64,000 bases of DNA, taken from contig NZ_CP014674.1 of assembly GCF_001787335.1 (NCBI RefSeq), forward strand, positions 2,460,501-2,524,500, written 5' to 3'. Under the pieces are notes generated by a model. That model searched no databases and was not told the origin of the DNA. It saw only the letters and a list, made by a program, of their open reading frames with translations. Source of the DNA: Kozakia baliensis (lineage in GTDB: Bacteria > Pseudomonadota > Alphaproteobacteria > Acetobacterales > Acetobacteraceae). The position numbers and the translations under genes are program-made. The stretch's first letter is position 1. Every line of letters starts with the position of its first letter. Positions 44,950 through 53,533 of this stretch are shown here, piece by piece.

Positions 44950-45645
44950 TTGTCATCGCATCCCCCATCTCGCCGTCATTTCGTTAAAGGTATGATCGGC
45001 ACGGCATCGTTTTGGATGCTGGCCGGGCATGATTGCTGGAAAGAAGCGCTCGCTGCGGAAGCACGCGCGCCTTATAAGCCGCAATATTTCAACCAGCGGG
45101 AATGGGCCTTCCTTCAGGCGGCCTGCGAGCGGATTTTTCCGCAGGACGATCACGGACCAGGGGCCGACGCACTCGGCATTCCCGAATTCATCGACCGCCA
45201 GATGGATACGCCTTATGGGCGGGGCGAGCTTTGGTATATGTCTGGCCCCTTCCAGGAAGGTCCGGCGAATTTAGGATATCAGTTGCCTCTTTCTCCGAGA
45301 GAGCTTTACCGCCGCGCCATCGCCGGAGCGGATGAATATGCCCAACGGCAGCGCGGGCATCTTTTCGCGGAGTTAGAGACTGAGGCTCAAATCGAATTGC
45401 TGACGGCTTTCGAAGGTGGCGCGGTGCATTTCGGCGATCTTTCCGCGCGCGGCTTTTTCGAACAACTCCGCCAGAACACCATGGAAGGCGCATTTTCCGA
45501 TCCGCTTTATGGTGGCAATCGCGGGCTTGGCGGCTGGCTGATGCTGGGCTTCCCCGGTGCACGCGCGGATTTCATGGATTGGGTCAACCAAGAGGGCGCC
45601 GCCTATCCGTTCGGCCCCGTATCGATTTCTGGCGAAACGGCATAA
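44950..45645 (+). CDS. Gluconate 2-dehydrogenase-type small subunit (subunit 3)
   Basis: 231 residues with a Tat signal (SRRHFVKG, Arg8-Arg9), matching the gluconate 2-dehydrogenase subunit 3 family. It escorts the folded flavoprotein through the Tat pathway. The start must be a TTG at 44950: GGAG lies 6 nt upstream (44940-44943), and the next Met falls after the twin-arginine motif. The 177 bp before it contain no gene. It is first of a three-gene operon. Confidence 0.88.
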   Translation: MSSHPPSRRHFVKGMIGTASFWMLAGHDCWKEALAAEARAPYKPQYFNQREWAFLQAACERIFPQDDHGPGADALGIPEFIDRQMDTPYGRGELWYMSGPFQEGPANLGYQLPLSPRELYRRAIAGADEYAQRQRGHLFAELETEAQIELLTAFEGGAVHFGDLSARGFFEQLRQNTMEGAFSDPLYGGNRGLGGWLMLGFPGARADFMDWVNQEGAAYPFGPVSISGETA

Positions 45646-45655
45646 GGCGCGCCTA

Positions 45656-47434
45656 ATGACGATCAAACATGCGGATGCCATCGTGGTCGGCGGCGGCTGG
45701 GCCAGTTCGATTCTGGCCAAGGAATTACGGGAAGCGGGCCTCTCGGTCGTCATGCTCGAACGCGGCCCCGAGCGTAAAACGGCGGTGGAAGGGGCGTATC
45801 CCGGTTCGATCGACGAATTGCGCGGGGCCATTCGCCATCGTCTTTTCCAGAACCCTGCCAAAAGCACGGTCACGATCCGCAATACGATCGACCAAACCGC
45901 TCTGCCTTACCGCCAATTGGCCGCCTTCCTGCCCGGCGAAGGCGTGGGCGGTGCGGGGCTTCATTGGTCTGGCGTGCATTTCCGCGTCGCGCCGGACGAT
46001 CTCAACCTACGCACGAAAATTACGCAGCGCTATGGCGAGAAATTCATTCCTCAAGACATGAACCTTCAGGATTACGGCGTTACGTACGAGGAATTGGAGC
46101 CGTTTTTCGACAAAGCGGAGAAAGTATTCGGCACATCCGGCGAGCCTTATAAGATCAACGGCGAAATAGTCGGCAAGGGCAATATTTTTTCACCGTCACG
46201 AAGCGATCGCTTTCCCCTGCCTGCCATGCAGGACGTCTATACGGCGCATCTGTTCCGCAAAGCGTCGGAAGCAGCGGGATACAACCCCTATTCGCTCCCC
46301 GCCGCCAATGCCTCGGCCCAGTATACCAACCCTTACGGCGCGCAGATGGGACCGTGCAATTTCTGCGGCTATTGTAGCGGCTACGACTGCTATATGTATT
46401 CCAAAGCCTCGCCGAACGTGAACATTCTGCCTGCCTTGCGGCAAGATCCCGGCTTCACTCTTGTGATAGAGGCACATGTCCTGCGCGTCAATCTGGACAG
46501 CGATAAGAAAAAAGCCACCGGCGTGACCTATCTGGATCAGAATGCCAATCGCGAGGTTACGCTCAATGCCGATCTGGTCATTCTCGGCGCGTTCCAGTTC
46601 AACAATGTCCATCTTATGCTGCTCTCCGGCATCGGCCAGCCTTACGATCCGGTGCAGAACACCGGCGTGATCGGACGGAACTTCGTTTATCAGACCATCA
46701 CCACGTCGCGCGCGTGGTTGTCGCCCGATAAATACACCAATGTATTCGTCGGCGCGGGAGGCGCGGGTGTCGCGATCGACGATTTCAACAGCGATAATTT
46801 CGATCATGGCCCGCTCGGCTTCATCGGTGGCTCGCCGGTATGGGTCAATCAGGCAGGCGTCAAACCTATCGCCGCAGCCTTGGGCGGCCCTGGCGGGAAC
46901 GCACCGCGTTGGGGCGCGGGCTTCAAAGAAGCCATGACGGAAACTTACCGGCACTCCATGACGATCGACGCCCATGGCAGCAACATGGCGTATCGAGATG
47001 TGTATCTCGATCTGGACCCGACATGGAAAGATTCCTACGGCCAGCCGCTTCTGCGCATGACCTTCACGTGGAAGGAAAACGACATCCGCATGAATCAATA
47101 CGTAGTCGGGCGGATCGAACCCATCATGAAAGAGTTGGGCGCTACGCGCTACCACCTTGCCAAGCTCGAACACGGCGAATTGTTCGATACGCGACGCTAT
47201 CAAACGACGCATCTCGGCGGCGGCGCGATTATGGGAACCGATCCGAAAACCAGCGCACTGAACCGCTATTTACAAAGCTGGGACGTTTCCAACGTGTTCG
47301 TCATCGGCTCCAACGCCTTTCCTCAAGGGATGGGATACAACCCGACCGGCATGGTCGCCGCCCTGGCATATTGGACCGCGCATCATATCCGCACGACCTA
47401 TCTGAAAAATCCCGGCCCCCTGGTGCAGCTATGA
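45656..47434 (+). CDS. Gluconate 2-dehydrogenase-type FAD subunit (GMC oxidoreductase)
   Basis: 592-residue catalytic flavoprotein. The FAD-binding Rossmann motif VVGGGWASSILA is near the start, and the active-site histidine candidate is in THLGGGAIMG. A cysteine cluster at Cys234, 237, 240 and 245 (GPCNFCGYCSGYDC) is the likely [3Fe-4S] or related site seen in this family. Homologues oxidise gluconate, 2-ketogluconate, sorbitol or fructose; size and Cys motif favour gluconate 2-dehydrogenase. It acts on the periplasmic side and passes electrons to the cytochrome subunit. Confidence 0.85.
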   Translation: MTIKHADAIVVGGGWASSILAKELREAGLSVVMLERGPERKTAVEGAYPGSIDELRGAIRHRLFQNPAKSTVTIRNTIDQTALPYRQLAAFLPGEGVGGAGLHWSGVHFRVAPDDLNLRTKITQRYGEKFIPQDMNLQDYGVTYEELEPFFDKAEKVFGTSGEPYKINGEIVGKGNIFSPSRSDRFPLPAMQDVYTAHLFRKASEAAGYNPYSLPAANASAQYTNPYGAQMGPCNFCGYCSGYDCYMYSKASPNVNILPALRQDPGFTLVIEAHVLRVNLDSDKKKATGVTYLDQNANREVTLNADLVILGAFQFNNVHLMLLSGIGQPYDPVQNTGVIGRNFVYQTITTSRAWLSPDKYTNVFVGAGGAGVAIDDFNSDNFDHGPLGFIGGSPVWVNQAGVKPIAAALGGPGGNAPRWGAGFKEAMTETYRHSMTIDAHGSNMAYRDVYLDLDPTWKDSYGQPLLRMTFTWKENDIRMNQYVVGRIEPIMKELGATRYHLAKLEHGELFDTRRYQTTHLGGGAIMGTDPKTSALNRYLQSWDVSNVFVIGSNAFPQGMGYNPTGMVAALAYWTAHHIRTTYLKNPGPLVQL

Positions 47435-48762
47435 CCAGCGCGTTCGCTAAATACGCGCCTTTGGGGCTGGGCCTTTTCTTCTCCACGCTACCACTCGCGG
47501 CCAAAGCGCAGGATGCCGCATCGTCTTCCGTCATTGAGGAAGGGCGCTATCTCGCCGCCGCCTCCGATTGCTCGGCCTGTCACACCATCAAAGACGGCGC
47601 AGCTTATGCGGGCGGCCTTCCCTTCGCTCTGCCGATCGGCACAATTTACGCGCCCAACATCACGCCGGACCGTCAATACGGCATCGGCGCTTATACCGAG
47701 GCCGAATTTTCGCGCGCGCTGCGCCAAGGGATACGCCGCGATGGCAGCGCGCTGTATCCCGCCATGCCTTATCCGTCCTACGCCCGCATGAGCGATCACG
47801 ACATTCACGCGCTATACGTTTATTTCCAAAACGGCGTTCATGCCGTCCCGAGCGCACCGCCGGAAAATAAAATATCCTGGCCGCTTTCGATGCGTTGGCC
47901 GATGACAGTCTGGCGTCATCTCTTCGCCCCTACGCCGGAGCAAGCACGCAAAAATGCCGCCCGCTCCTTTCCGTCAGCCGCCGTCGCACGCGGCGCGTAT
48001 CTCGTGGAAGGCCCCGCGCATTGCGGTGCGTGTCACACGCCGCGCGCTGTTACAATGCAGGAAAAATCGCTCTCCAGCGATCAAGGCGATACGTATCTCG
48101 CCGGCGGTGCATCCGTGGATGGCTGGACGCCGACGAGCCTGCGTCAAGACGACCGCATCGGTTTAGGCCGATGGAATGAAAATGATATCGTGGAATTTCT
48201 TCGCTCGGGACGAAACCAGCATGGTTCGGCCTTCGGCGGAATGAGCGCGGCCATCGAACATGGCACGCAGCACCTGAGCGATGCGGATCTGCACGCTATC
48301 GCTCAATATCTTCTGACTTTATCGCCACGACACAAAAACGATGCACCGTGGATTTATAATGAAAAAACGGCGTTGGCCCTTCGCCACGGCGACGCTTCGC
48401 AACCTGGCGCGAAAATCTACGTGGATCATTGCGCCGCGTGCCACCGCACGGATGGGCGCGGTTATCCCCCCACCTTCCCGCCGCTCGCAGGTAATCCTGT
48501 GCTCATGAGCGACGCTGTGGATTCCCTCGTGCACATCGTGCAAAGCGGCGGTGCTCTGCCCAGCATGAAAGCCGCGCCATCGGCGTTTGTCATGCCCTCT
48601 TTCGGGCATATGCTGAACGATGCGCAAATTGCGGCGGTAGTGACGTTCATCCGTAAATCTTGGGGTAATAACGCTTCGCCCGTCACACAGGAGCAGGTAG
48701 CCAACCTTCGCAAATCCGCCCCTGCGCCAGTCCTGCAAGACCCGCCCGTGCCCACCAATTAA
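47431..48762 (+). CDS. Triheme cytochrome c subunit of the FAD-dependent dehydrogenase
   Basis: 443 residues with a Sec signal ending AAKAQD. Three c-type heme motifs are present: CSACH (47-51), CGACH (198-202) and CAACH (334-338). It anchors the complex to the membrane and hands electrons to ubiquinone. The ATG overlaps the flavoprotein stop by 4 nt. It is the last gene before the prophage; only 11 bp separate its stop from the convergent phage fibre gene. Confidence 0.92.
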   Translation: MTSAFAKYAPLGLGLFFSTLPLAAKAQDAASSSVIEEGRYLAAASDCSACHTIKDGAAYAGGLPFALPIGTIYAPNITPDRQYGIGAYTEAEFSRALRQGIRRDGSALYPAMPYPSYARMSDHDIHALYVYFQNGVHAVPSAPPENKISWPLSMRWPMTVWRHLFAPTPEQARKNAARSFPSAAVARGAYLVEGPAHCGACHTPRAVTMQEKSLSSDQGDTYLAGGASVDGWTPTSLRQDDRIGLGRWNENDIVEFLRSGRNQHGSAFGGMSAAIEHGTQHLSDADLHAIAQYLLTLSPRHKNDAPWIYNEKTALALRHGDASQPGAKIYVDHCAACHRTDGRGYPPTFPPLAGNPVLMSDAVDSLVHIVQSGGALPSMKAAPSAFVMPSFGHMLNDAQIAAVVTFIRKSWGNNASPVTQEQVANLRKSAPAPVLQDPPVPTN

Positions 48763-48773
48763 TAGTTTAGTCG

Positions 48774-50033
48774 TCAGGGGAGGAAACGATACATGACACA
48801 CCCCTGATACCCTGCTCCACCAGCCGCATGTGCGCCATCTTCTGTCGTGGAATAGGAGCCGCCGCCGCCCGCTCCAAATTTAGTTCCCGACAGACCGCCT
48901 TGGGAGCCTGCGCGCCCGGCGCCGCCCCAAGGACCATCGCCACCGTTTCCGGTAAAAACATAAGCCGCGCATTGGCCGTCCCCACCGGAGCCGCCGGATA
49001 GATTCCAGATCGTGCCGCCTGTCGCCGCACCACCACCGCCACCGGCCGAGCCTTGCGTGGCGTAAAAATACCCAGCGGAGCCACCTGTCGCCTGCAATAA
49101 GGTTCGGCCGTTATACATCACGAGTGTCGTTCCGCCCGAATTTTGCGAGCCGCCTCCGGCACCGATCGTCACCGCCAATCCATCCTGCACTACGGGGTCG
49201 ATATCATAAACGCCCCATGCGTCTCCTCCCGCGCCACCACCCGAACCGGAGAAGGAACCTTTCGCTGGGTCCAAGGCGTTGGACGAAGCACCACCGCCCC
49301 CGCCGCCGATCGCCCGTAACTCCACCCTTGTCGCCCAGGCAGGGATACCCAACACCATATCGGAATGGCAAAAAGCATAGGGCGCAACGGCCTGCTGAAG
49401 AAGTCTCGTGGTCGCTAATTCAGGAATGGTTGGGAAAAAGACGCTTCCCGGCGCGGGCACAATTCCTGCCAACGTCATCGCGCCCGCAGGAACATTGACA
49501 CTATAAAGCGCTACGACCGCACCACCTGTCGGCAGAGGCGGTGCCGTGGTGGCAGCGACGAAAGACATCGTTCCGCTGCGTCTCGTCGGCAAAGAAGCGC
49601 CGTTATTATCGACGCCCGCCATGGTCTGAGTTGGCTTGGCAGCGTTGAAAAACGGCAGCACGACCGGATCATGATCGCTTTCGGTGCAAATTGCGTAAAT
49701 CGTAAAATTCACCCCGCTTCCCGGCAGTGCGACACGCTGAGGAATGTCGTTGAAATATTGGCACATCACCGCGCTCTGATCTGCCGCCAATCCGCCTCCG
49801 AGCGCACCGATCGCGTTCTGATCCATCATGCCCGGCGCTAAAATCGATCCAGTGCCGATGCTCACCGATAAATCACTCGATGAAACGCTACATACGAGAC
49901 CGCTGGCCGAAACACTATTCGCACCGTAAAGCATTTCACCCAGGCGGCCTAAGCCTTCCTTGGCGTAACGGCCCATACGCAGCACATCGGTATCCAGCGG
50001 AATCGCCCCCGCATAGACAATCGCTCGATCCAT
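48774..50033 (-). CDS. Phage tail-fibre / receptor-binding protein with glycine-rich C-terminus
   Basis: 419 residues from the ATG at 50033, which overlaps the previous stop (TAATG). The N-terminal part carries a fibre start (LDTDVLRMGRYAKEGLG). The last 180 or so residues are packed with glycine runs (for example GAGGGSQNSGG and SAGGGGGAATGG), like the polyglycine adhesin tips of some phages (T-even gp38-type). It probably sets host range. It ends 11 bp from the convergent cytochrome c gene. Confidence 0.75.
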   Translation of the reverse strand: MDRAIVYAGAIPLDTDVLRMGRYAKEGLGRLGEMLYGANSVSASGLVCSVSSSDLSVSIGTGSILAPGMMDQNAIGALGGGLAADQSAVMCQYFNDIPQRVALPGSGVNFTIYAICTESDHDPVVLPFFNAAKPTQTMAGVDNNGASLPTRRSGTMSFVAATTAPPLPTGGAVVALYSVNVPAGAMTLAGIVPAPGSVFFPTIPELATTRLLQQAVAPYAFCHSDMVLGIPAWATRVELRAIGGGGGGASSNALDPAKGSFSGSGGGAGGDAWGVYDIDPVVQDGLAVTIGAGGGSQNSGGTTLVMYNGRTLLQATGGSAGYFYATQGSAGGGGGAATGGTIWNLSGGSGGDGQCAAYVFTGNGGDGPWGGAGRAGSQGGLSGTKFGAGGGGSYSTTEDGAHAAGGAGYQGCVMYRFLP

Positions 50034-50719
50034 TAATCTTCTACTTTCACCCAAGCCGTCACACCGGCTGCTTTTACCTGGTTCACGGCATTGCAAATCG
50101 CTAAGGCTGACGGCGCTTTTCCACGCGGTGTTTCCAGAAAGAAATGCCCGCCTTTTGAACTACCGTATCGAAGGTTACCGCTCCCCCAACCATATCCACC
50201 CCCGCAAGCTGCCATCCGCATGGCACCGAAAGCGTGACAGTCGGCGGCGTTCATCGGCTCGATAATATTTGGCTCGATACTCGTGACATTACGTACTGCA
50301 CTCACCACCGCCGAGCGGGTATTTTTCGGCGCAAGAATAGATGAAACAATCCGTTTCCGATATGTATCGTCACTTTCCAGAGCTTGTCGGCTTAATCCAC
50401 CGGCCCCGAAATAATCCTCCGCCGCCATATCCAAAAAAGCGCCGCTCATCGTTGCAAGGCGCATTTGTTTCTGCACCTGCGCCAGTAACAACCAAAAATT
50501 GGACAATACACTGCCAAACCCCAGCAATATCGCGGCGAGAACCGGCGCTTTCTCTATTTCGTCATCGTAAGGCGCCGCAGGAAACCAGCCATTCGGCAAT
50601 AAATTGCGCAGCCGCCGCGCAAAATCCTGGGGCGATCCGGGAGCAATTCCCGTATCGCAAAGCGGCTTGCCGTCCGTTGCTCGCAAAAGGGCACGTTTGC
50701 TATCTTTCAATAACCTCAT
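50033..50719 (-). CDS. Phage tail protein, gpI-like baseplate component
   Basis: 228 residues, with ATG at 50719 overlapping the upstream fibre stop by one base (TGATG). A helical middle part (LATMSGAFLDMAAEDYFG then SDDTYRKRI) resembles tail-protein-I-type baseplate proteins that follow gpJ in P2/Mu-like phages. Here a fibre-like gene separates the two. The assignment is by position and weak likeness. Confidence 0.6.
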   Translation of the reverse strand: MRLLKDSKRALLRATDGKPLCDTGIAPGSPQDFARRLRNLLPNGWFPAAPYDDEIEKAPVLAAILLGFGSVLSNFWLLLAQVQKQMRLATMSGAFLDMAAEDYFGAGGLSRQALESDDTYRKRIVSSILAPKNTRSAVVSAVRNVTSIEPNIIEPMNAADCHAFGAMRMAACGGGYGWGSGNLRYGSSKGGHFFLETPRGKAPSALAICNAVNQVKAAGVTAWVKVED

Positions 50720-51954
50720 CAGCCACCCGCCTGTTCGGACGAGAGCAAAGCAATCCGATAATCATGGCCATTAATATTGATGTGTAAAAATCCGCCCGCC
50801 GCCGTAGCGGGCATAGCGCCACCGGCATTGGAAACTGGTGAGGAAATTTGCAGCTCGCCGCCTGCCGCTGGATACAAACCTAAATTCGCTGAACCATTCG
50901 GCCCTTCTTGAACGTAAAGCCCTGCCGCAGCAGGTCCGGAACCCGCCTGAATATTCAATGTGTTCGTCGGCGATGCATTAGGGGAGATCGAGAACAATAA
51001 CTCGCCACGCATATTGGTAATCAGCAACCCATCGTCGGAAAACTGAATGCGCTGCCCTTGCTGCGAAATGTCCACCGTCGAAAACAACATCGCGCCGCAA
51101 TCGATTCCCTCGACGCCCTCTCGCGTTTCAGGCGTGCGCCATTCGATGCCTTGATTACGCGCCATCGATACGGCCGAACCATAACCGCCATCAGTGCCAT
51201 TCGTGCCGGCGATTGCCGTGTTACCAAACAAAATGCCGGTTTTCCAGGCATTCGGATTACTGACGAAAACGACCCCCGCTTCTGCGTCAGAGGTGCCGGT
51301 CGTTTGCCCTCCGCCTGCCCCCAACTGAATACCGTAAGTTCCGCCACCGCAATTCGGATGAAACGGTGTCGAAACCCCCGATGCCGAACCGCCTAAATTG
51401 ACGGCCTCCAACTCCATCGCGAAGCTCGGTTGGTAGTTGACACCCGCCAGACGCCAAGCTTCGCCATAATAGGCATATGCCGTCGTCGTGGTCGGGTTCT
51501 GCGTTTCATCCGCCACCCCCCAGGACGCCACGCCGATGGAACTCGGCACATAACCCAGCATCTCCGCCGCCGATTGCGCATCGGATGTGCGAGAACCTGC
51601 AACGAATGCGCTGGTGCCGAACCGCGATAAGGACGCACTTTGCGCATTTTGCATCGCCCAAGGCCCGATGCTCGTGCCTGCCATGATGTCGGAAAGCCAA
51701 TCCTGCTTAGGCACATCGCGTGTATTCAAAGCCGGATAATCCGATGCCGCCCCGACGAAAATACGATCGCCATAGCGGCTGATTTTCCCGCCTTCATTAG
51801 CATAGAATTCACCACTCGGTGTCGAGTCCGCTGGTGCTCCCGCGATTTGGCTCGCAGTGGCGTTCAACGTCTCCACGCCGTCCGCGCTTGCAAGAACCAA
51901 AACCTCCGTTCCCGTCACGGAAGCCAGCGTAAAATAACTATCGAATGCTGGCAT
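50719..51954 (-). CDS. Phage tail-fibre-like structural protein
   Basis: 411 residues from the ATG at 51954 (a GTG 3 nt earlier is also in frame). The sequence is rich in Gly, Ser, Ala and Thr, with beta-strand character (for example AGVVFVSNPNAWKTGILFG), as in fibre shafts. GAGGGG precedes the start. It overlaps the gpJ stop by one base. I cannot name a family. Confidence 0.6.
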   Translation of the reverse strand: MPAFDSYFTLASVTGTEVLVLASADGVETLNATASQIAGAPADSTPSGEFYANEGGKISRYGDRIFVGAASDYPALNTRDVPKQDWLSDIMAGTSIGPWAMQNAQSASLSRFGTSAFVAGSRTSDAQSAAEMLGYVPSSIGVASWGVADETQNPTTTTAYAYYGEAWRLAGVNYQPSFAMELEAVNLGGSASGVSTPFHPNCGGGTYGIQLGAGGGQTTGTSDAEAGVVFVSNPNAWKTGILFGNTAIAGTNGTDGGYGSAVSMARNQGIEWRTPETREGVEGIDCGAMLFSTVDISQQGQRIQFSDDGLLITNMRGELLFSISPNASPTNTLNIQAGSGPAAAGLYVQEGPNGSANLGLYPAAGGELQISSPVSNAGGAMPATAAGGFLHININGHDYRIALLSSEQAGG

Positions 51955-53105
51955 CACGCCCCTCGAATTATTTGAACGGAAATAACACCCGGCAATAAAA
52001 TCTGCTTCGTATTGGCTGGAATATCGTTTTGCGCGCCGTTAAGCAGAATATCCGTCACCGATAATACGCTCACACCCGCAACAACATAGGCCACATAGGC
52101 CACATAGGCCAAGCGGCTATATGCGTAGCCTGTGCCCACACCCCCTGCGGCAATGTCATTACGTAGCGCTTCTATCAGCGCCGCTCGAGCGGTATCCAGA
52201 TCGACATTTTCAGGCACCGTCACCGTCATAGTGGCAGAGACTAACAAAACGCTAGGTCTTTGCACGGCGAAACCAACGCCCAACGCTCTTTGTTCATCAA
52301 TCGCCGAATAAACACGCGATAGAAGGTCATCGGAAGACGCACCGCTACCGTCATCGATAACAGCCGTGAAAAACCCATCGCGAGAGACACCGTCAGGCGT
52401 TTCGCCATCCATCAGCGCGTAAGTCAAATTAGTCTGTAACCCTGCAACGCTCCCCGCGATCGCCGCCCGGCAACCTGCCGCTTTGGCTGCAAGCCAAACG
52501 GGAAACCGCGCTTTCAATTCCGCATCGGTTTCCGCATCCGATCCATTTCCGAACGCACTCGCATTCGTCACGGTATCGATACCCGAGACCGACGTTCCCA
52601 TCAACGAAATCGCTCCCATGGCGACATTTCCTGAAACCCCCGCCACAATAGCCTGCACAGGCACATTGACCGACGCCACTCCAGCCGCACGCACATATCC
52701 CGTGGCCCGATCGGACCATGCCGGATGCGAACGATCCTCCATCACGCGAAAGGTGACCGCCGATACTGTCCGAACCGTTACTCCCGGCCGTATCACCGCC
52801 GATTGATGTAGCGGTGAAAAACTCGTCAGCGTCACCATCCCGGTTGATGATGTACCCGCTAGCCGGGTCATACCGAAATCATTGACGAAACTATCGCAAT
52901 CGACACCGCCACACGTCGCCAGGCGCGTCCGGCACAATATTTGCAATCCCAAAAATTGCAGCCACAACCCAACGCCTGCAACGCTTTCCATCAAGGCGCG
53001 CCCCGGTGTGCCCACGCCCATATCCAGCAACTGGGCACAGGAAGACTGTGCGGTCGCAACGGCAGTCGCAACCGTGCTGCCAAAAGACCGAAGCGAAAGC
53101 GTCAT
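51954..53105 (-). CDS. Phage baseplate wedge protein, gpJ-like
   Basis: 383 residues from the ATG at 53105. The sequence has the Baseplate_J pattern: VTFRVMEDRSHPAWSDRATG, VNVPVQAIVAGVSGNVA and SDAETDAELKARFP. A 9-nt unit ACATAGGCC (plus strand) is repeated three times at 52085-52111 and encodes AYVAYVAYV near the C-terminus. A strong intrinsic terminator ends 13 bp before this start, so expression may need antitermination or its own promoter. Confidence 0.85.
   Translation of the reverse strand: MTLSLRSFGSTVATAVATAQSSCAQLLDMGVGTPGRALMESVAGVGLWLQFLGLQILCRTRLATCGGVDCDSFVNDFGMTRLAGTSSTGMVTLTSFSPLHQSAVIRPGVTVRTVSAVTFRVMEDRSHPAWSDRATGYVRAAGVASVNVPVQAIVAGVSGNVAMGAISLMGTSVSGIDTVTNASAFGNGSDAETDAELKARFPVWLAAKAAGCRAAIAGSVAGLQTNLTYALMDGETPDGVSRDGFFTAVIDDGSGASSDDLLSRVYSAIDEQRALGVGFAVQRPSVLLVSATMTVTVPENVDLDTARAALIEALRNDIAAGGVGTGYAYSRLAYVAYVAYVVAGVSVLSVTDILLNGAQNDIPANTKQILLPGVISVQIIRGA
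52085..52111 (+). repeat. Triple 9-bp tandem repeat inside the gpJ-like gene
   Basis: Three exact copies of ACATAGGCC, in frame with the minus-strand gene, giving a (AYV) amino-acid repeat. Short in-frame repeats can change copy number by slippage without breaking the frame. Confidence 0.7.
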
Positions 53106-53118
53106 ACACTCATCCAAT

Positions 53119-53144
53119 AAAAAAAGCGCCCAACATGGGAGCGC
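53119..53144 (-). terminator. Intrinsic terminator within the phage late operon
   Basis: On the minus strand GCG-CT-CCCA, loop TGT, TGGG-CGC (53126-53144; 7-bp stem with a 2-nt bulge), followed by seven T (53119-53125). It lies between the gp25-like and gpJ-like genes. Confidence 0.65.
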
Positions 53145-53170
53145 CTGCATCTGCTGAAAATTTCAAAAAA

Positions 53171-53533
53171 CTAATTCGAAACCGACAAAATTTCCGTATG
53201 TCCCGTCTGCGCATCGCCATAAGAAATCGTGCATTGCACAACACCCCCAGCGGAGGACGATAATTCGACATTGACCGCCTGCGTTTGATCGACACCAGAT
53301 TCATCCATCATTTGCGCCAAAACGGCGCCTCGCGTTTTTTGCACTAAAAGCGGTTCACCAATCATCGCAGGCAGACCCGTTCCGTAATCCAACTGCCAAA
53401 TATACGCGCCCGGATTAGTACATAAACGGCGTAAAATATTTTCTCGCGTCTCCTGGCTTCCAGAAACAACGGCAATCCCTGATTTTGCATCAAGCGTCAA
53501 ATCATCGCCCATAACATGCCCCAGAGAACTCAT
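53171..53533 (-). CDS. Phage baseplate protein, gpW / gp25-like
   Basis: 120 residues with the GPW_gp25 pattern: an N-terminal strand-turn, the SQETRENILRRLCTNPG helix and WQLDYGTGLPAMIG. These proteins form part of the baseplate wedge. Its ATG overlaps the spike gene stop by 4 nt. An intrinsic terminator follows its stop. Confidence 0.8.
   Translation of the reverse strand: MSSLGHVMGDDLTLDAKSGIAVVSGSQETRENILRRLCTNPGAYIWQLDYGTGLPAMIGEPLLVQKTRGAVLAQMMDESGVDQTQAVNVELSSSAGGVVQCTISYGDAQTGHTEILSVSN

Noticed and set aside
46840-47430. N-terminal extension of the cytochrome c frame
   Set aside because: This part lies inside the FAD-subunit gene in another frame; the signal peptide begins at the ATG at 47431.
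52085-52111. CRISPR-like repeat
   Set aside because: Only 9-bp units with no spacers, in frame within a baseplate gene.
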